The notes under the pieces are model-generated. The model saw only the letters and a program-made list of their open reading frames with translations. It had not been told where the DNA came from and did no database searches. Positions 27,601 to 36,481 of a DNA stretch of 64,000 bases are shown in pieces (position 1 is the first letter of the stretch; each line of letters opens with the position of its first letter). Both the position numbers and the translations under genes were made by a program. Source of the DNA: Cyanosarcina radialis HA8281-LM2 (GTDB lineage Bacteria > Cyanobacteriota > Cyanobacteriia > Cyanobacteriales > CCAP-1448); assembly GCA_019359615.1 (NCBI GenBank), contig JAHHHA010000013.1:84116-148115 (forward strand), in the 5' to 3' direction.

Positions 27601-28327
27601 TAGCAACGGGATTTGGGCAGTTGCTTTCAATCCCCAAGGCGATATTCTTGCCAGCGGGAGTGATGACCAAACCATAAGGCTTTGGGATATCAGGACGGGA
27701 CAGTGCCTCAACACGCTATACGGGCATACTATTTGGGTATGGTCCGTTGCCTTCAATCCCCAAGGCGATATCCTTGCTAGTGCTAGTACAGATCGAACTG
27801 TGAAGCTTTGGGATCTACGCACGGGTGAGTGTCTCAACACGTTGCAGGGTCACACCACTGGAGTTCAGTCAATTGCTTTCAGTTCAGATGGGCAAACAAT
27901 TGCCAGTAGTAGTTTCGATCGAACGGTGAGACTTTGGGATGTTCGTACTGGTCAGTGCCTCAAAATTTTACAGGAACACACCAACCCGGTTTTGTCCGTT
28001 GTCTTCAATCCGACGAATAGTCAAATACTTGCCAGTGGTAGCTTCGATCGAACAGTCAGGTTATGGGATGTGCGCACTGGTCAATGCCTCAGCATTTTGC
28101 AAGGGCACGCGAGTGGAATTTGGACCGTTGATTTCAGTCCTGATGGTTGCTGGCTAGCGAGTGCTGGTGAAGATGGGACGATTATGCTGTGGGATGTCAA
28201 GACAGGTGAGTGCCGCAAAACCTTGAGAGCAGCTAAACCCTACGAAGGCACGAACATCACAGGCGTTACAGGTTTAACCGCAGCCCAAAAAGCCACCTTA
28301 AAAGCATTAGGAGCAACAGAACAATAG
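24671..28327 (+). CDS. STAND ATPase (HTH / NB-ARC) with 14 WD40 repeats
   Basis: 1218 residues. An N-terminal ~80-residue helical/HTH domain ([19 protein letters not shown]) is followed by an NB-ARC NTPase: Walker [11 protein letters not shown] near residue 140 and Walker [11 protein letters not shown] short pentapeptide-like linker ([20 protein letters not shown]) leads to fourteen WD40 repeats from about 562, enough for two seven-bladed propellers. Blade 8 is split by about 45 foreign residues (864-905). The repeats are highly similar in DNA. Such proteins sense ligands with the propeller and oligomerise through the NTPase; a defence or signalling role is inferred. Confidence 0.93.
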   Translation: MNAEEALELLDTLLPQQKLKDIHELVFRYSWQGCTYPQIAKQTGYNTSHIRDIGSELWQHLSQALGEKVTKKNVQILLQQRSVAPPTIDRPQPQTQNPDKQYWTEAIDVSNFYGRQEELELLEQSVVRDDCRLLALLGMGGIGKTALAAKVVERLQGEFEYVIWQSLRNAPPLESVLANAIQILSDRQETRLPETLDAQLSRLLEYCRSARCLLVLDNFDAILGSSDLLKQYREGYEDYGRLLERVGTERHRSCLLLTSREKPKNLISLEGDLLPVRSLQLGGLNSLAARKILQAAGCVTQSEADWTRSIELYAGNPLALKIVSTTVRDLFDRNLSQFLEQGAIAFGEIDVLLSQQFQRLSELEQQVMYWLAIAREQVSMAQLQADIVPQLPLPQLLETLRSLTGRSLIETSTGMFGLQPVVMEFVTERLIDRVVEEIETGQLNLFLSHALTQAQAQDYIRESQIRTILAPLAARLMGYFRSKKQIEERLNRIVSKLRSEFPHSVGYAGGNIINLLHQLQIDLSGYDFSHLNIWQAYLQDVNLHQVNLAYTDLANSVFTETFGSIHTVAFSPTGQLLATGDANGEIRLMQMADRRHHLTCVGHTNWVHTIAFSPDGQRLASGGTDQTVRLWDVRTGQCLKILQGHTNWVWGVAFSSDSQILASGSEDKTVKLWDVRTGECLKTLSKPTNIVRSIAFSPDGQTIASGTAFQAIRIWDVSSGRLLKNLLGHTNWVWSVAFSPDGQTLASGCDDSIVRLWDVRTDRCLKRFSGHSNSLRSVTFNPDGQLLASGSTDQTVRIWDVRTGRCLKILQGHTHWIWAVAFSPDGQILVSGSEDKTVKLWDVRTGQCLKTLSGYSNRISSVAFAPQCDLSPLEIPANSRDSANSGEVSPFQQSCQGEVGNRQDVRLLASASDDRIVRIWDIRSGHYLDLPGHTDAVRAVAFSPNGQILASGSGNHERTIRLWDVKTGQCLNTLQGHSNGIWAVAFNPQGDILASGSDDQTIRLWDIRTGQCLNTLYGHTIWVWSVAFNPQGDILASASTDRTVKLWDLRTGECLNTLQGHTTGVQSIAFSSDGQTIASSSFDRTVRLWDVRTGQCLKILQEHTNPVLSVVFNPTNSQILASGSFDRTVRLWDVRTGQCLSILQGHASGIWTVDFSPDGCWLASAGEDGTIMLWDVKTGECRKTLRAAKPYEGTNITGVTGLTAAQKATLKALGATEQ

Positions 28328-28503
28328 CCGCCACATCTGGACGCTAATTGGCGTTCCGGGGATGGCTGTGGTGGAGACGGCGATCCGATTTACGAGCGCC
28401 ACTTGCCCTAGCAATATGTAGCTGAAACTCCAGCCATGTAAGCACGACTAAGCTGCCTCACCTTTAACTGGCATTGCCACCGCATTAGAAAGACTCGATC
28501 GAT

Positions 28504-29418
28504 CTAAGTTTTCCCCTTTTGACTTTTGACTGGACGCTGAGCTTGCAATGCCCTGAAGCTCTGCCGAAGGGTCGAAGCGTTGACTTTTGACTTGTTTAAC
28601 ACCCTACGCCCTACAGCCGCTGCTATGGGTCTTAAGCTTTGAACCAACTCCACCATTTCCTCTAAAGATAGGGCTTGACGAGCATCAGAAACCGACTTTT
28701 CGGGTTCTGGGTGGCATTCAATTATCAAGCCATCGGCTCCACACGCTATGGCAGCTTTAGCTAAATCTGGCACTAATTCTCGCTTGCCAGCGGCATGAGA
28801 TGGATCGACGATGACTGGTAAATGGGTAATTTGTTTGAGTGCTACTACCGCCCCTAAATCCAGAACGTTGCGAGTATAAGGATCGAAACTGCGTATACCT
28901 CGTTCGCAAAGAATCACCTGGGAATTGCCGTGACTCAAGATGTATTCGGCGGCGCAGACAAATTCCTCGATCGTCGCGGCTAAACCGCGCTTGAGCAATA
29001 CTGGTTTGTTAACTTCACCCAAAGCTTTGAGCAGATCGAAATTTTGCATATTGCGGCTGCCGACTTGCAGCAGATCTACACTCTCAGCTATAGCCTCAAT
29101 TTGGTCGATTGACATCACCTCAGTTACGACTGGCAAACCGTAGCGTCTGCGAACGGCCTTGAGAATCTCTAATCCTGCCAATCCCAACCCTTGAAATGCG
29201 TAGGGGGATGTCCTTGGTTTGTAGACACCCCCCCGTAATGCTTGTATTGGTGCTGTTGCTAGCTGACTGGCGACGGCTTCCATTTGTTCTAAACTCTCTA
29301 CCGCGCAAGGACCGCCAATAATCAGCAGATCTTCGCCGCCGACGGTAATATCTGCCGTCAGCTTGATTATCGTTTGGTGGTGAGAGTGAGATTTAGAGGT
29401 CAATTTAGCGTCTAACAT
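28504..29418 (-). CDS. aroF: 3-deoxy-7-phosphoheptulonate (DAHP) synthase
   Basis: 304 residues from the ATG at 29418, which has AAGGAG ten bases upstream; an in-frame TTG three codons earlier is too close to it. Class I-beta DAHP synthase, the first step of the shikimate pathway: IIGGPCAVES, RGGVYKPRTSPYAFQG, LLQVGSRNMQNFDLLK, ILCERGIRSF, and metal site DPSHAAGKR and IIECHPEPE. No fused chorismate mutase or ACT domain, so feedback is not obvious in the protein. Instead the 5' leader carries an aromatic-rich peptide and terminator (below). Confidence 0.95.
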   Translation of the reverse strand: MLDAKLTSKSHSHHQTIIKLTADITVGGEDLLIIGGPCAVESLEQMEAVASQLATAPIQALRGGVYKPRTSPYAFQGLGLAGLEILKAVRRRYGLPVVTEVMSIDQIEAIAESVDLLQVGSRNMQNFDLLKALGEVNKPVLLKRGLAATIEEFVCAAEYILSHGNSQVILCERGIRSFDPYTRNVLDLGAVVALKQITHLPVIVDPSHAAGKRELVPDLAKAAIACGADGLIIECHPEPEKSVSDARQALSLEEMVELVQSLRPIAAAVGRRVLNKSKVNASTLRQSFRALQAQRPVKSQKGKT

Positions 29419-29451
29419 GGGTTTCAACTCCTTAAAAAAAATATAAACAAC

Positions 29452-29520
29452 AAAAAACCCGGAACTTTGACATAGTTCCGGGCTAAGTAATCAAGCAGCA
29501 TGGCTTTATCTACCCAGAAC
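29452..29520 (-). promoter_or_regulatory. transcription attenuator in the aroF leader
   Basis: On the minus strand the terminator is CCCGGAACT (29482-29474), a 7-base loop, AGTTCCGGG (29466-29458) and a run of six T. An alternative partner, AGTTCTGGGT (29521-29512), lies at the end of the leader-peptide gene. It can pair with GCCCGGAACT, the 5' arm of the terminator, over 10 bases with wobbles, which would form an antiterminator. A ribosome at the leader stop codon would cover that partner and allow termination; one stalled upstream at aromatic codons would free it. This is the classical ribosome-mediated attenuation layout. Confidence 0.8.
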
Positions 29521-29572
29521 TGTTTCGGGGCCAAAAATAAAAGCCAAAAAACCAACTAGATAAACAAGTCAT
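29510..29572 (-). CDS. aroF leader peptide, rich in Trp/Phe/Tyr
   Basis: A 20-residue open frame (ATG 29572-29570, TAG 29512-29510) containing the run WFFGFYFW: two Trp, four Phe and one Tyr in eight residues, the three end products of the pathway that DAHP synthase starts. It ends 28 bases before the terminator hairpin. It is far too biased to be a functional protein and fits a sensor of charged aromatic tRNAs. A possible -10 (TACAAT, complement of 29643-29648) lies about 70 bases upstream. Confidence 0.82.
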   Translation of the reverse strand: MTCLSSWFFGFYFWPRNSSG

Positions 29573-29662
29573 ACTGCTTTGAGGGTGCATCTCACTTTTG
29601 TAGGGATATGGGAGTCTACAAGGGGAAGTGAGGGCTTTCCGGATTGTAGCAAAAAAAAATTT

Positions 29663-29726
29663 AGAAGTGTAGAAGTCAGGAGTTTAGGAGTTCAGGAGTT
29701 CAGAATGTCAGTTGTCAGTTGTCATA
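29663..29726. repeat. short degenerate direct repeats
   Basis: Low-complexity runs of aggagttca-like and gtcagtt-like units between the aroF leader and lipA. No gene is seen here. Confidence 0.6.
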
Positions 29727-29770
29727 TTGTTTCTGCCGTCTCTCCGCGTCCCCGTGTCTCTCTGCTTTTC

Positions 29771-29818
29771 ACCCCATCACCCCATCACCCCATCACCCCA
29801 TCACCCCATCACCCCATC
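29771..29818. repeat. octanucleotide tandem repeat (accccatc)6
   Basis: Six perfect 8-base units that abut the 3' end of lipA; the lipA stop codon (TGA on the minus strand) is made from the array. Unit-number changes here would not affect the protein. Confidence 0.95.
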
Positions 29819-30719
29819 ACCCCCTCTCCCTTCTGGGATATCGCTGCATCAGTTCTTGGACTTGTTCGGCATGATACGAACTGCGGGTAAGGGGAGAGGC
29901 GACAACTTGCAAAAATCCCAAGGAGTCACCTAGTTCCTGCCAAGCAGCAAATCGATCGGGTGGAATAAAATTATTCACGGCTAAGTGCTTGCTAGATGGT
30001 TGGAGATATTGCCCGATGGTCAAGATATCGCAATCGACTTGGCGCAAATCTCGCATCACTGCTTCCACTTCGGCATCGGTTTCGCCCAATCCCGCCATTA
30101 AACCAGATTTGGTATAAATCCAAGGGGCTAACTCGCGGGTACGCTGTAAAAGTTCGATCGATCGCTGATACTCTCCTTGAGGGCGAACTCGTTTATACAA
30201 GCGCGGCACGGTTTCGGTGTTGTGGTTTAATACTTCCGGTTGAGCTTGGATAATCTCTGCTAACGCCGCCCAGTTGCCGCACAAATCGGGGATTAATACC
30301 TCGATCGTCGTCTGAGGAGAAATAGCCCGCACGGCTTCGATGCAACGTCTGAATTGCGATGCGCCCCCATCTGATAAATCGTCGCGGTTGACGGAGGTAA
30401 TCACTACATGGTTGAGCTTCATCCGCCTGACGGCTTCTGCTAAGCGATGCGGTTCGGTAGGATCTAGCGGTTTTGGTTTTTTCTCGAAGTCGATATCGCA
30501 ATAGGGACAAGCCCGCGTGCAAGCTGGCCCCATAATTAAAAACGTTGCTGTCCCTGCATGGAAGCATTCGCCAATGTTGGGGCAAGATGCCTCTTCACAC
30601 ACGGTATTGAGGCCTAAATCTTGCAATATCTCTTTAACTTTACCGACTCTTTCCCACTGAGGTGCTCTAACTCGCAACCACTCTGGTTTAACAACCACTC
30701 CCAAAAGCTCCACTGACAT
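29817..30719 (-). CDS. lipA: lipoyl synthase
   Basis: 300 residues. A radical-SAM enzyme that inserts two sulfurs into octanoyl groups on lipoyl-dependent enzymes. Both iron-sulfur motifs are visible: the auxiliary cluster C-x4-C-x5-C in [12 protein letters not shown] and the SAM cluster C-x3-C-x2-C in CTRACPYC. The C-terminal RSSYHAEQ is also present. The start ATG at 30719 is well supported. It stands alone between aroF and the hypothetical membrane-protein gene. Confidence 0.96.
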   Translation of the reverse strand: MSVELLGVVVKPEWLRVRAPQWERVGKVKEILQDLGLNTVCEEASCPNIGECFHAGTATFLIMGPACTRACPYCDIDFEKKPKPLDPTEPHRLAEAVRRMKLNHVVITSVNRDDLSDGGASQFRRCIEAVRAISPQTTIEVLIPDLCGNWAALAEIIQAQPEVLNHNTETVPRLYKRVRPQGEYQRSIELLQRTRELAPWIYTKSGLMAGLGETDAEVEAVMRDLRQVDCDILTIGQYLQPSSKHLAVNNFIPPDRFAAWQELGDSLGFLQVVASPLTRSSYHAEQVQELMQRYPRRERG

Positions 30720-30806
30720 TTGCTCAGTGTTAATCCTAGCAAGTCCAGCCTAGTTTTGAGCTTGATATATTGATATAACAGTAGTCTCTTCAAGTGAAGT
30801 ACATAT

Positions 30807-30834
30807 CTTGTGGGATAGGCTTCCAGCCTGTCCC
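30807..30834. repeat. dispersed 28-bp element, copy 2
   Basis: The inverted counterpart of 12757-12785, identical over 28 bases. It lies in the divergent space between lipA and the membrane-protein gene. Confidence 0.85.
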
Positions 30835-30875
30835 TGTCCCATGAGGCAAAATGCTCAGCCCGATCGATACCACTA

Positions 30876-31448
30876 ATGATAATGCCTAAGATTTTGAAAA
30901 CCAACTGGTTCTGGATGCTATTTGCTGTCTTGACGATCGCGTTTTCATTTACGATTTTTTCTAACTGGACTTTAATGATATGTATTTGGCTCGGTCTTTT
31001 CTTTGGGTTTAGGCTAGCTAAATTAGAATCTCAACTCTCGGTCAAAGAGCATCAGATTTATCTGGCTACAGTATTGATATACCCTGTTGTGGCAAGTGCC
31101 ATCAAATGGGCGATCGTCGAAGAGGTTATTCCTCATTCTTGGTTTTTGTTGAATCGAATCGAGCATTTTATCTGGGCGATCGCCGTGACAATTATATTTT
31201 TACCAACTTACACAGATTTTTGGAAAAAGTTGCGCTGGTGGCAATCTTTAACCTATATAATAGGTCTAGTTTGTTTTCTCGGTAATTTAAATGAATTTTT
31301 TGAATATCTTATCAGGTTAAAAATGTTTGGCATCGCTGGCATAGAGCGTAATACTACTTATTATTGGGATACTATCTACGATCGAGCGATTAATTTATTT
31401 GGTGGTTTAGTTGGTTTTATCTTAATAAAATGGTATAGCAAAAAATGA
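30876..31448 (+). CDS. hypothetical multi-span membrane protein
   Basis: 190 residues with about five or six hydrophobic segments (for example WMLFAVLTIAFSFTIF, MICIWLGLFFGF, IWAIAVTIIFLP, YIIGLVCFLGNL and a C-terminal span before KWYSKK). I do not recognise a family with confidence. ATGs at 30876 and 30882 are both possible. Its stop overlaps the start of the HAD gene by 4 bases (ATGA), so the two are translationally coupled. Confidence 0.75.
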   Translation: MIMPKILKTNWFWMLFAVLTIAFSFTIFSNWTLMICIWLGLFFGFRLAKLESQLSVKEHQIYLATVLIYPVVASAIKWAIVEEVIPHSWFLLNRIEHFIWAIAVTIIFLPTYTDFWKKLRWWQSLTYIIGLVCFLGNLNEFFEYLIRLKMFGIAGIERNTTYYWDTIYDRAINLFGGLVGFILIKWYSKK

Positions 31449-32092
31449 AACGCCCCCAAGTAATTTTTTTCGATGCTGTTGGCACGCTATTTGGCGTTCG
31501 AGGTAGCGTGGGTCAAATTTATAATGAAATTGCTCGGCAATTTGGCGTTCGAGCTATTCCTGAAGAGTTGAATCGATCGTTTTTTCAAGCATTTAGTTCT
31601 GCTGGCTCGCTGGCATTTCCAGATGCTAATCCCGAAGAGATCGCTCGATACGAATTTGAGTGGTGGAAAGCGATCGCCTCCCACGCTTTCCAAAAAATAG
31701 ATTTGCTCGATCGCTTCTCAGATTTTGATGCTTTTTTTGAGGAACTCTACGCCCACTTTGCCACCGCTAAACCTTGGTTTGTCTATAGCGACGTTTGGCG
31801 CAACTTAGAAAAGTGGGAGCGACTGGGAATAGAATTGGGAGTAGTATCTAATTTTGATTCCCGCATTTACTCGGTTTTGTCGGCCCTCGATTTGGAAAGA
31901 TTTTTTACCTCGATTACCATCTCTTCGGCTGTCGGCTTTGCCAAACCTCATCCCCAAATATTTAACACTGCCTTGCTCAAACATGACTGTGCTCCTCAAG
32001 CTGCGTGGCATATCGGCGATAGCAAGCTAGAAGACTATCAAGGTGCTAAAAACGTTGGCATTAGACCCTTTTTATTGAAACGAAATCTATGA
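31445..32092 (+). CDS. HAD-superfamily hydrolase (subfamily IA)
   Basis: 215 residues. HAD motif I is FFDAVGTLF, motif II ...GVVSNFDSR, motif III lysine in GFAKPHPQIF and motif IV HIGDSKLEDYQGA. The nucleophile Asp is present, but the position two residues later, normally a second Asp in phosphatases, is Val, as in the group of HAD-IA proteins with DxVGTL. The substrate and even phosphatase activity are therefore uncertain. It is coupled to the upstream membrane-protein gene. Confidence 0.88.
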   Translation: MKRPQVIFFDAVGTLFGVRGSVGQIYNEIARQFGVRAIPEELNRSFFQAFSSAGSLAFPDANPEEIARYEFEWWKAIASHAFQKIDLLDRFSDFDAFFEELYAHFATAKPWFVYSDVWRNLEKWERLGIELGVVSNFDSRIYSVLSALDLERFFTSITISSAVGFAKPHPQIFNTALLKHDCAPQAAWHIGDSKLEDYQGAKNVGIRPFLLKRNL

Positions 32093-32414
32093 GTCAAAAG
32101 AGGAAAAGGGAAATTTATTCTTTACCCTTTCCCCTTCATCTCCAACTTGGTATTACTTCTCAAAAAAACTTTATAAAGTTTTCTCAATATTAATAAACTA
32201 GTTTATGGAAAAACCAAAATTAGATCTCGGCTTATTTAGAATGAAGTTAAGAAAAACTTGATAACGGGATCGTCCCGGTATGGCTGCAAGCAAACATCTT
32301 CGATCGAGCAGCTAGTTTGCTATTTCAGAGCGAATAACTCTTTTGGTTGCCTATAGCCGAAGATGGATTTTACTTTTGCTGGGATGCGCCCTTCGATCGC
32401 ACAGGAGTATGGTT

Positions 32415-32780
32415 ATGGTCAGTCAAGCAGTTGGTAATGGTTATTGGACGGCAAATCCAGGAGATAGAATTGCTCGCGAGCCTCAAACGATCGAAGAAAA
32501 AGCGAAACAGATAGCGGTAGACGCACCCGATATTACGGGCGATCGAATTAAGGTTCCGACTTATTTTATCGTGGAATATCCCGATGGCGAAAAGAAGGCT
32601 CTGCACCATGTCAGGGACGCTCAACAGATATCTGATGTCATTCGTCAAATGCAATTGAATGACAAAAATTGGGGGCAAGCATCACCCGCAGTACATCACT
32701 CGCAAAACTTTAACTTCGTTTTGGTACTGTTTATCGTTGGCTTAATGATGTCTTGCCTCTTGTTAATCGGGATTTTCTAA
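32415..32780 (+). CDS. small tail-anchored hypothetical protein
   Basis: 121 residues from the ATG at 32415, with AGGAG seven bases upstream; the ATG at 32409 is too close to it and a TTG at 32343 is unsupported. The N-terminal ~95 residues are polar (VPTYFIVEYPDGEKKALHHV), followed by a single C-terminal hydrophobic helix (FVLVLFIVGLMMSCLLLIGIF), which predicts a tail anchor. Function unknown. A HIP1-based terminator follows. Confidence 0.65.
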   Translation: MVSQAVGNGYWTANPGDRIAREPQTIEEKAKQIAVDAPDITGDRIKVPTYFIVEYPDGEKKALHHVRDAQQISDVIRQMQLNDKNWGQASPAVHHSQNFNFVLVLFIVGLMMSCLLLIGIF

Positions 32781-32830
32781 ATGACAAGTTGTAGTGAAAA
32801 CCAGTGAGATGCATCAAGTATAGGATTATT

Positions 32831-32856
32831 AAAAGGAGCGATCGCTCCTTTTTTTA
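32831..32856 (+). terminator. terminator built on a HIP1 octamer
   Basis: aaaaggagcgatcgctcctttttttt-like palindrome centred on gcgatcgc, with a T tract; about 50 bases after the preceding stop. The effective loop is gatc. Confidence 0.65.
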
Positions 32857-32982
32857 TAGATACAATAATAGACCTCTTACGAAAACCAGAATTTGGATAT
32901 ATAACGCAGATAAACACTAGATAAACGCAGATAAATGCAGATGACTTTGATGATTTATCAACTTAAGTAAGTGATCTAATAA

Positions 32983-33324
32983 TTAATTGTTACGATATGA
33001 GTTCGATCGATCCGGAGAGAAATCGTGCCGATACGTCTCGTCAAAATTAGCATTAGTGAAGGGAATATTAGTGATATCTTCCTGCTGTCGAATATATTGC
33101 TTTTGTTGTTCGCTGAGGTTTTCAATCCGATTGCAAAAACTGCCGCGTCCGGCATTGCATCTATTCTCTACCTCTTTTAAAAAATATCCAGAACCAGGAA
33201 TTTCCGATTTTTGCGCTTCAGGAAATTCAAAGATATCTCCATATGGGAAGGCCTCAGCCTCAGCAGGAAAAGAGCAAGCTGCGATCGATAAGAAGGTTGC
33301 AGTGAAGAGAAAATGCTTTAGCAT
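32983..33324 (-). CDS. small putative lipoprotein
   Basis: 113 residues from the ATG at 33324 (MLKHFLFTATFLSIAAC). The signal segment ends in IAAC, a lipobox. The mature part is acidic then polar, with two Cys (NRCNAGRGSFCNR) that may form a disulfide. I do not recognise a family. A longer frame from 33348 would bury the signal and is less likely. Confidence 0.65.
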   Translation of the reverse strand: MLKHFLFTATFLSIAACSFPAEAEAFPYGDIFEFPEAQKSEIPGSGYFLKEVENRCNAGRGSFCNRIENLSEQQKQYIRQQEDITNIPFTNANFDETYRHDFSPDRSNSYRNN

Positions 33325-33348
33325 CGATTTTGACTCCGGATATAGCAT

Positions 33349-33883
33349 TTCGGCATCGGGCGGGAGATCTATATCGACTCTAGCCTACGGAAAAGTGGTT
33401 CTGCCAGGTAGTTGGCGAGGAACGAATAGCTAAAATAAGGCTTTATGGGTGGGTTAGTTGGGTTTCCTACCGTCAACCCAACCTACACCCCTTCTCCTTT
33501 CTAAAATCTGTCGTCACGCACGGTTTTAGGTGTGTTGCTTCTGCTTAGTAAAAATACTTAAGAATACGGTAGTTTTGACTGTGTAATCCGTAAATTTACA
33601 GATCTCTAATCTGTCAAACTCGGTAAAGCTTGTGTTTTTACGTAAGATCGCGGAAGAAAATTTATAAATTACGCTCGATAATAAGAAGATTCAGCAGATA
33701 ATCCAACCAATATCCCAAAACTTCCGAATATTCAGTTGACTAGTTGGCTCCCTCGAACTCGATCGCATCGCTTGCAGCCAAATAGTAGAAGTTTAGCCCA
33801 CTCGATCGCTCTGGCGACACTGTAAATTCTCAATTTATTGGTTTCTTTACCTGGCTGCCATTAACCTTCAAAGGTTTGCTTGA
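33349..33883. other. 535-bp intergenic region
   Basis: Contains a dispersed inverted repeat at 33447-33487. The remainder is AT-rich, has no gene I can support and must hold the promoter of the histidine-kinase operon. Confidence 0.5.
33447..33487. repeat. dispersed inverted repeat (gttgggtt...aacccaac), copy 1
   Basis: Arms ggttagttgggtt and aacccaacc flank ~9 bases. The same arrangement is at 55261-55296, so it is a genome repeat of the small palindromic class. Confidence 0.75.
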
Positions 33884-36481
33884 ATGCGTAGCACATTAAA
33901 GGCTCCAGTACCTGATAACGAGAAAATCAGGCTCAAAGTTCTGCGTCAAAGTCAGATTCTCGATACCTCACCCGAACAGGCATTTGACGATCTTACACAT
34001 CTAGCAGCATATATTTGCGGTACCCCTATTGCCTTGGTGAGCCTAATTGACGCTCATCGTCAGTGGTTTAAATCTAAGGTGGGTTTAGATATTGCCGAAA
34101 CGCCCCGCGATATCGCTTTTTGCGCTCATACAGTCGGGCGCTCAGAGGTGTTAGTCGTGTCAGATGCTCTCAAAGACGAGCGATTTGCAGCTAACCCTTT
34201 AGTAACTAAAGATCCCAAGATCCGGTTTTATGCTGGTGCGCCTTTAGTTACCTCTTCTGGAGAAGCACTGGGAACGTTGTGCGTCATTGACTACGTACCG
34301 CGAGAAATGGCTCCAGAACAACTAGACGTTTTGCAAGAATTAGCGCGGGAAGCGGTAACGCTGATTCAACTGCGGCGGAACATCAGTCAACTCGCTCGCA
34401 CCGCTGGGAAGGATCGACCTGCTAAACAGCAGCGCCGAGGATTTTTTCCCCAGATTGGCTTGGGCTTTGGGTTGGCATCGGCGGTTTTGCTAGGGATCGG
34501 CTTAGTTGCCTACCGCAGCTTGACTAATTTTATCGCCACCTCTCAGTGGCAGATCCAACACTATCAAGTTCTTCAGCAGACAGAGAAAATAGACATCTCG
34601 ATCCATCAGGCCATTTTGGCTCAACATCGCTACCTCATAAGTGGAGAAGACAGACATCTCGAACCATATTACGAGGCTAATGAGGTGATGGATGGGGAAA
34701 TCGCCAAGTTACAGCACTTAATTTTAACTAGCGATCGCCCACTTGCCAATCGCAGCGAACAACTACACCGCGTGACTATCCTAGATTCTTTAATTAACCG
34801 CAAACTAGCTCAGATCGATTATTTAAGTAACATCCGCAAAACCAAAGGGTTGACTGCTGGCTCTCAAGCGTGGCGAGAATATCAACCAGTGCCAGTTACT
34901 CAGCAAATCGAAACTACACTCGCAAGTATTGAAGCTTCTGAAAATCAGTTGTTAAATGAGCGATCGCTATTAGTTGAAACTAATACTCGTTGGACTTTAA
35001 TTACTTTCCTTACTGGTATCTTCGTAACTTTTGCGCTTTTAACTTGGGTTTACTACCTGATTTATCGAGAGATCCGGCGGCGACACCAGATAGAGGCGCG
35101 TTTGGAAGAGAGCGAAGAAAAACATCGCTCGGTGGTAGAAAATATCAAAGAAGTAATTTTTCAAACAGACGATCGAGGCTATTTAACCTTTCTCAATCCA
35201 GCTTGGGCGGAAATTACTGGATACCCAATTGCTGACAGTTTAAATACTCCTATTCTCGACTACATTTATCCGAGCGATCGCCAACAAGCTAGAGAATTAT
35301 TTCAACAGCTAATTACAGGGCAAAAACCAGATTGTCGCTGCGAACATCGCTACGTTACTCAAACAGGTCGGGTGGGATGGTTAGAAGTTTACGCTCAACC
35401 GATTTTGGATCGCGATCGACAGATCGTCGGTGCTTTTGGAACGCTCAACGATATTAGCGATCGCCATCAAACCCAAGAGGTAATGCAGCGCCAGCTAGCG
35501 GCTGTGGAAGCAGCGATCGATGGCATTGCTATTTTTAATGTAGATAGCGAATTTATCTATATCAATCAAGCTCACTGGGAAATGTTTGGCTACAAAAGTG
35601 CCGAAGAATTATTAGGTAAAACCTGGAGAGAACTTTACCGCCCAGATGAAATCGATCGATTTGAAAAGTATGTTTTTCCGATTTTGTGGCAACAAGGGCG
35701 CTGGCGAGGAGAAGCTACTGGCAAAAGAGCCGACGGTCAAACATTTGCGGAAGAAGTTTCTCTCACTTTACTAGAAAACGGCCATCTGATTTGCGTTTGT
35801 CGCAATATCTCTAAACGCAAGCAAGCAGAAGCTCAACTCAAAACCTCTTTGCAAGAAAAAGAAGTATTACTCAAAGAAGTTCACCATCGGGTGAAGAATA
35901 ATTTGCAGGTAATCGATAGCCTTTTCCGACATCAGTGCCGCTCTAGCGAAGATCCAAAACTAATTCAGACATTGCGAGAATGCCAGAATCGGGTGATGTC
36001 AATGGCTCTAATTCACGAAAAACTATATCAATCGAAAGATCTAGATAATATTATTTTCTGCGATTACGTTCAATCTCTACTAGCTAATTTACTAGAGATT
36101 TATACCAAAAATGTCAACGCTCCCGAATTACATATTAAAGTTGAATGTGTCAAGTTAGATATCTCGACATCTCTAAATTGTGGATTAATTATTAATGAAT
36201 TGGTTTCAAATTGCTTTAAGTATGCTTTTCCTCATGGAGACGGAGGAGAAATCGAAGTTCAGTTTACTCGCGATCTAGAAGATCGCTGTATGTTAAAGGT
36301 CAAAGATAACGGTGTGGGGATGCCAGCAGATTTCGATCTAGAAAATCTGCGCTCTCTAGGTTTAAAGATAGTGAAAATCTTAACCAAGCAGTTAGACGGG
36401 GAAATTAAAGTTAATAGCGAAAACGGTACGGAATTTTTAATTACATTTATAATGCCAGGAGCAGATAATGTTAGAAACTAA
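33884..36481 (+). CDS. sensor histidine kinase, GAF-TM-CHASE3-like-TM-PAS-PAS-HisKA_2
   Basis: 865 residues. An N-terminal GAF (about 15-160) precedes a first membrane helix (GLGFGLASAVLLGIGLVAY), a CHASE3-like helical region and a second helix (FLTGIFVTFALLTWVYYLIY). Two PAS domains follow. The kinase is the HisKA_2/LytS-like type: KEVHHRVKNNLQV with the phospho-His near residue 667, and an ATPase with NELVSNCFKYAF and DNGVGMP. Its end overlaps the next gene by 14 bases, so the two are a coupled two-component pair. The sensed signal is unknown. Confidence 0.9.
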   Translation: MRSTLKAPVPDNEKIRLKVLRQSQILDTSPEQAFDDLTHLAAYICGTPIALVSLIDAHRQWFKSKVGLDIAETPRDIAFCAHTVGRSEVLVVSDALKDERFAANPLVTKDPKIRFYAGAPLVTSSGEALGTLCVIDYVPREMAPEQLDVLQELAREAVTLIQLRRNISQLARTAGKDRPAKQQRRGFFPQIGLGFGLASAVLLGIGLVAYRSLTNFIATSQWQIQHYQVLQQTEKIDISIHQAILAQHRYLISGEDRHLEPYYEANEVMDGEIAKLQHLILTSDRPLANRSEQLHRVTILDSLINRKLAQIDYLSNIRKTKGLTAGSQAWREYQPVPVTQQIETTLASIEASENQLLNERSLLVETNTRWTLITFLTGIFVTFALLTWVYYLIYREIRRRHQIEARLEESEEKHRSVVENIKEVIFQTDDRGYLTFLNPAWAEITGYPIADSLNTPILDYIYPSDRQQARELFQQLITGQKPDCRCEHRYVTQTGRVGWLEVYAQPILDRDRQIVGAFGTLNDISDRHQTQEVMQRQLAAVEAAIDGIAIFNVDSEFIYINQAHWEMFGYKSAEELLGKTWRELYRPDEIDRFEKYVFPILWQQGRWRGEATGKRADGQTFAEEVSLTLLENGHLICVCRNISKRKQAEAQLKTSLQEKEVLLKEVHHRVKNNLQVIDSLFRHQCRSSEDPKLIQTLRECQNRVMSMALIHEKLYQSKDLDNIIFCDYVQSLLANLLEIYTKNVNAPELHIKVECVKLDISTSLNCGLIINELVSNCFKYAFPHGDGGEIEVQFTRDLEDRCMLKVKDNGVGMPADFDLENLRSLGLKIVKILTKQLDGEIKVNSENGTEFLITFIMPGADNVRN

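Noticed and set aside
29771..29818. Regular repeats that might be a CRISPR array
   Set aside because: The 8-base units are contiguous with no spacers; it is a simple tandem repeat.
32343..32414. N-terminal extension of the tail-anchored protein with a signal-like stretch (WILLLLGCAL)
   Set aside because: Starts at TTG without a ribosome site, whereas the ATG at 32415 has a well-spaced AGGAG.
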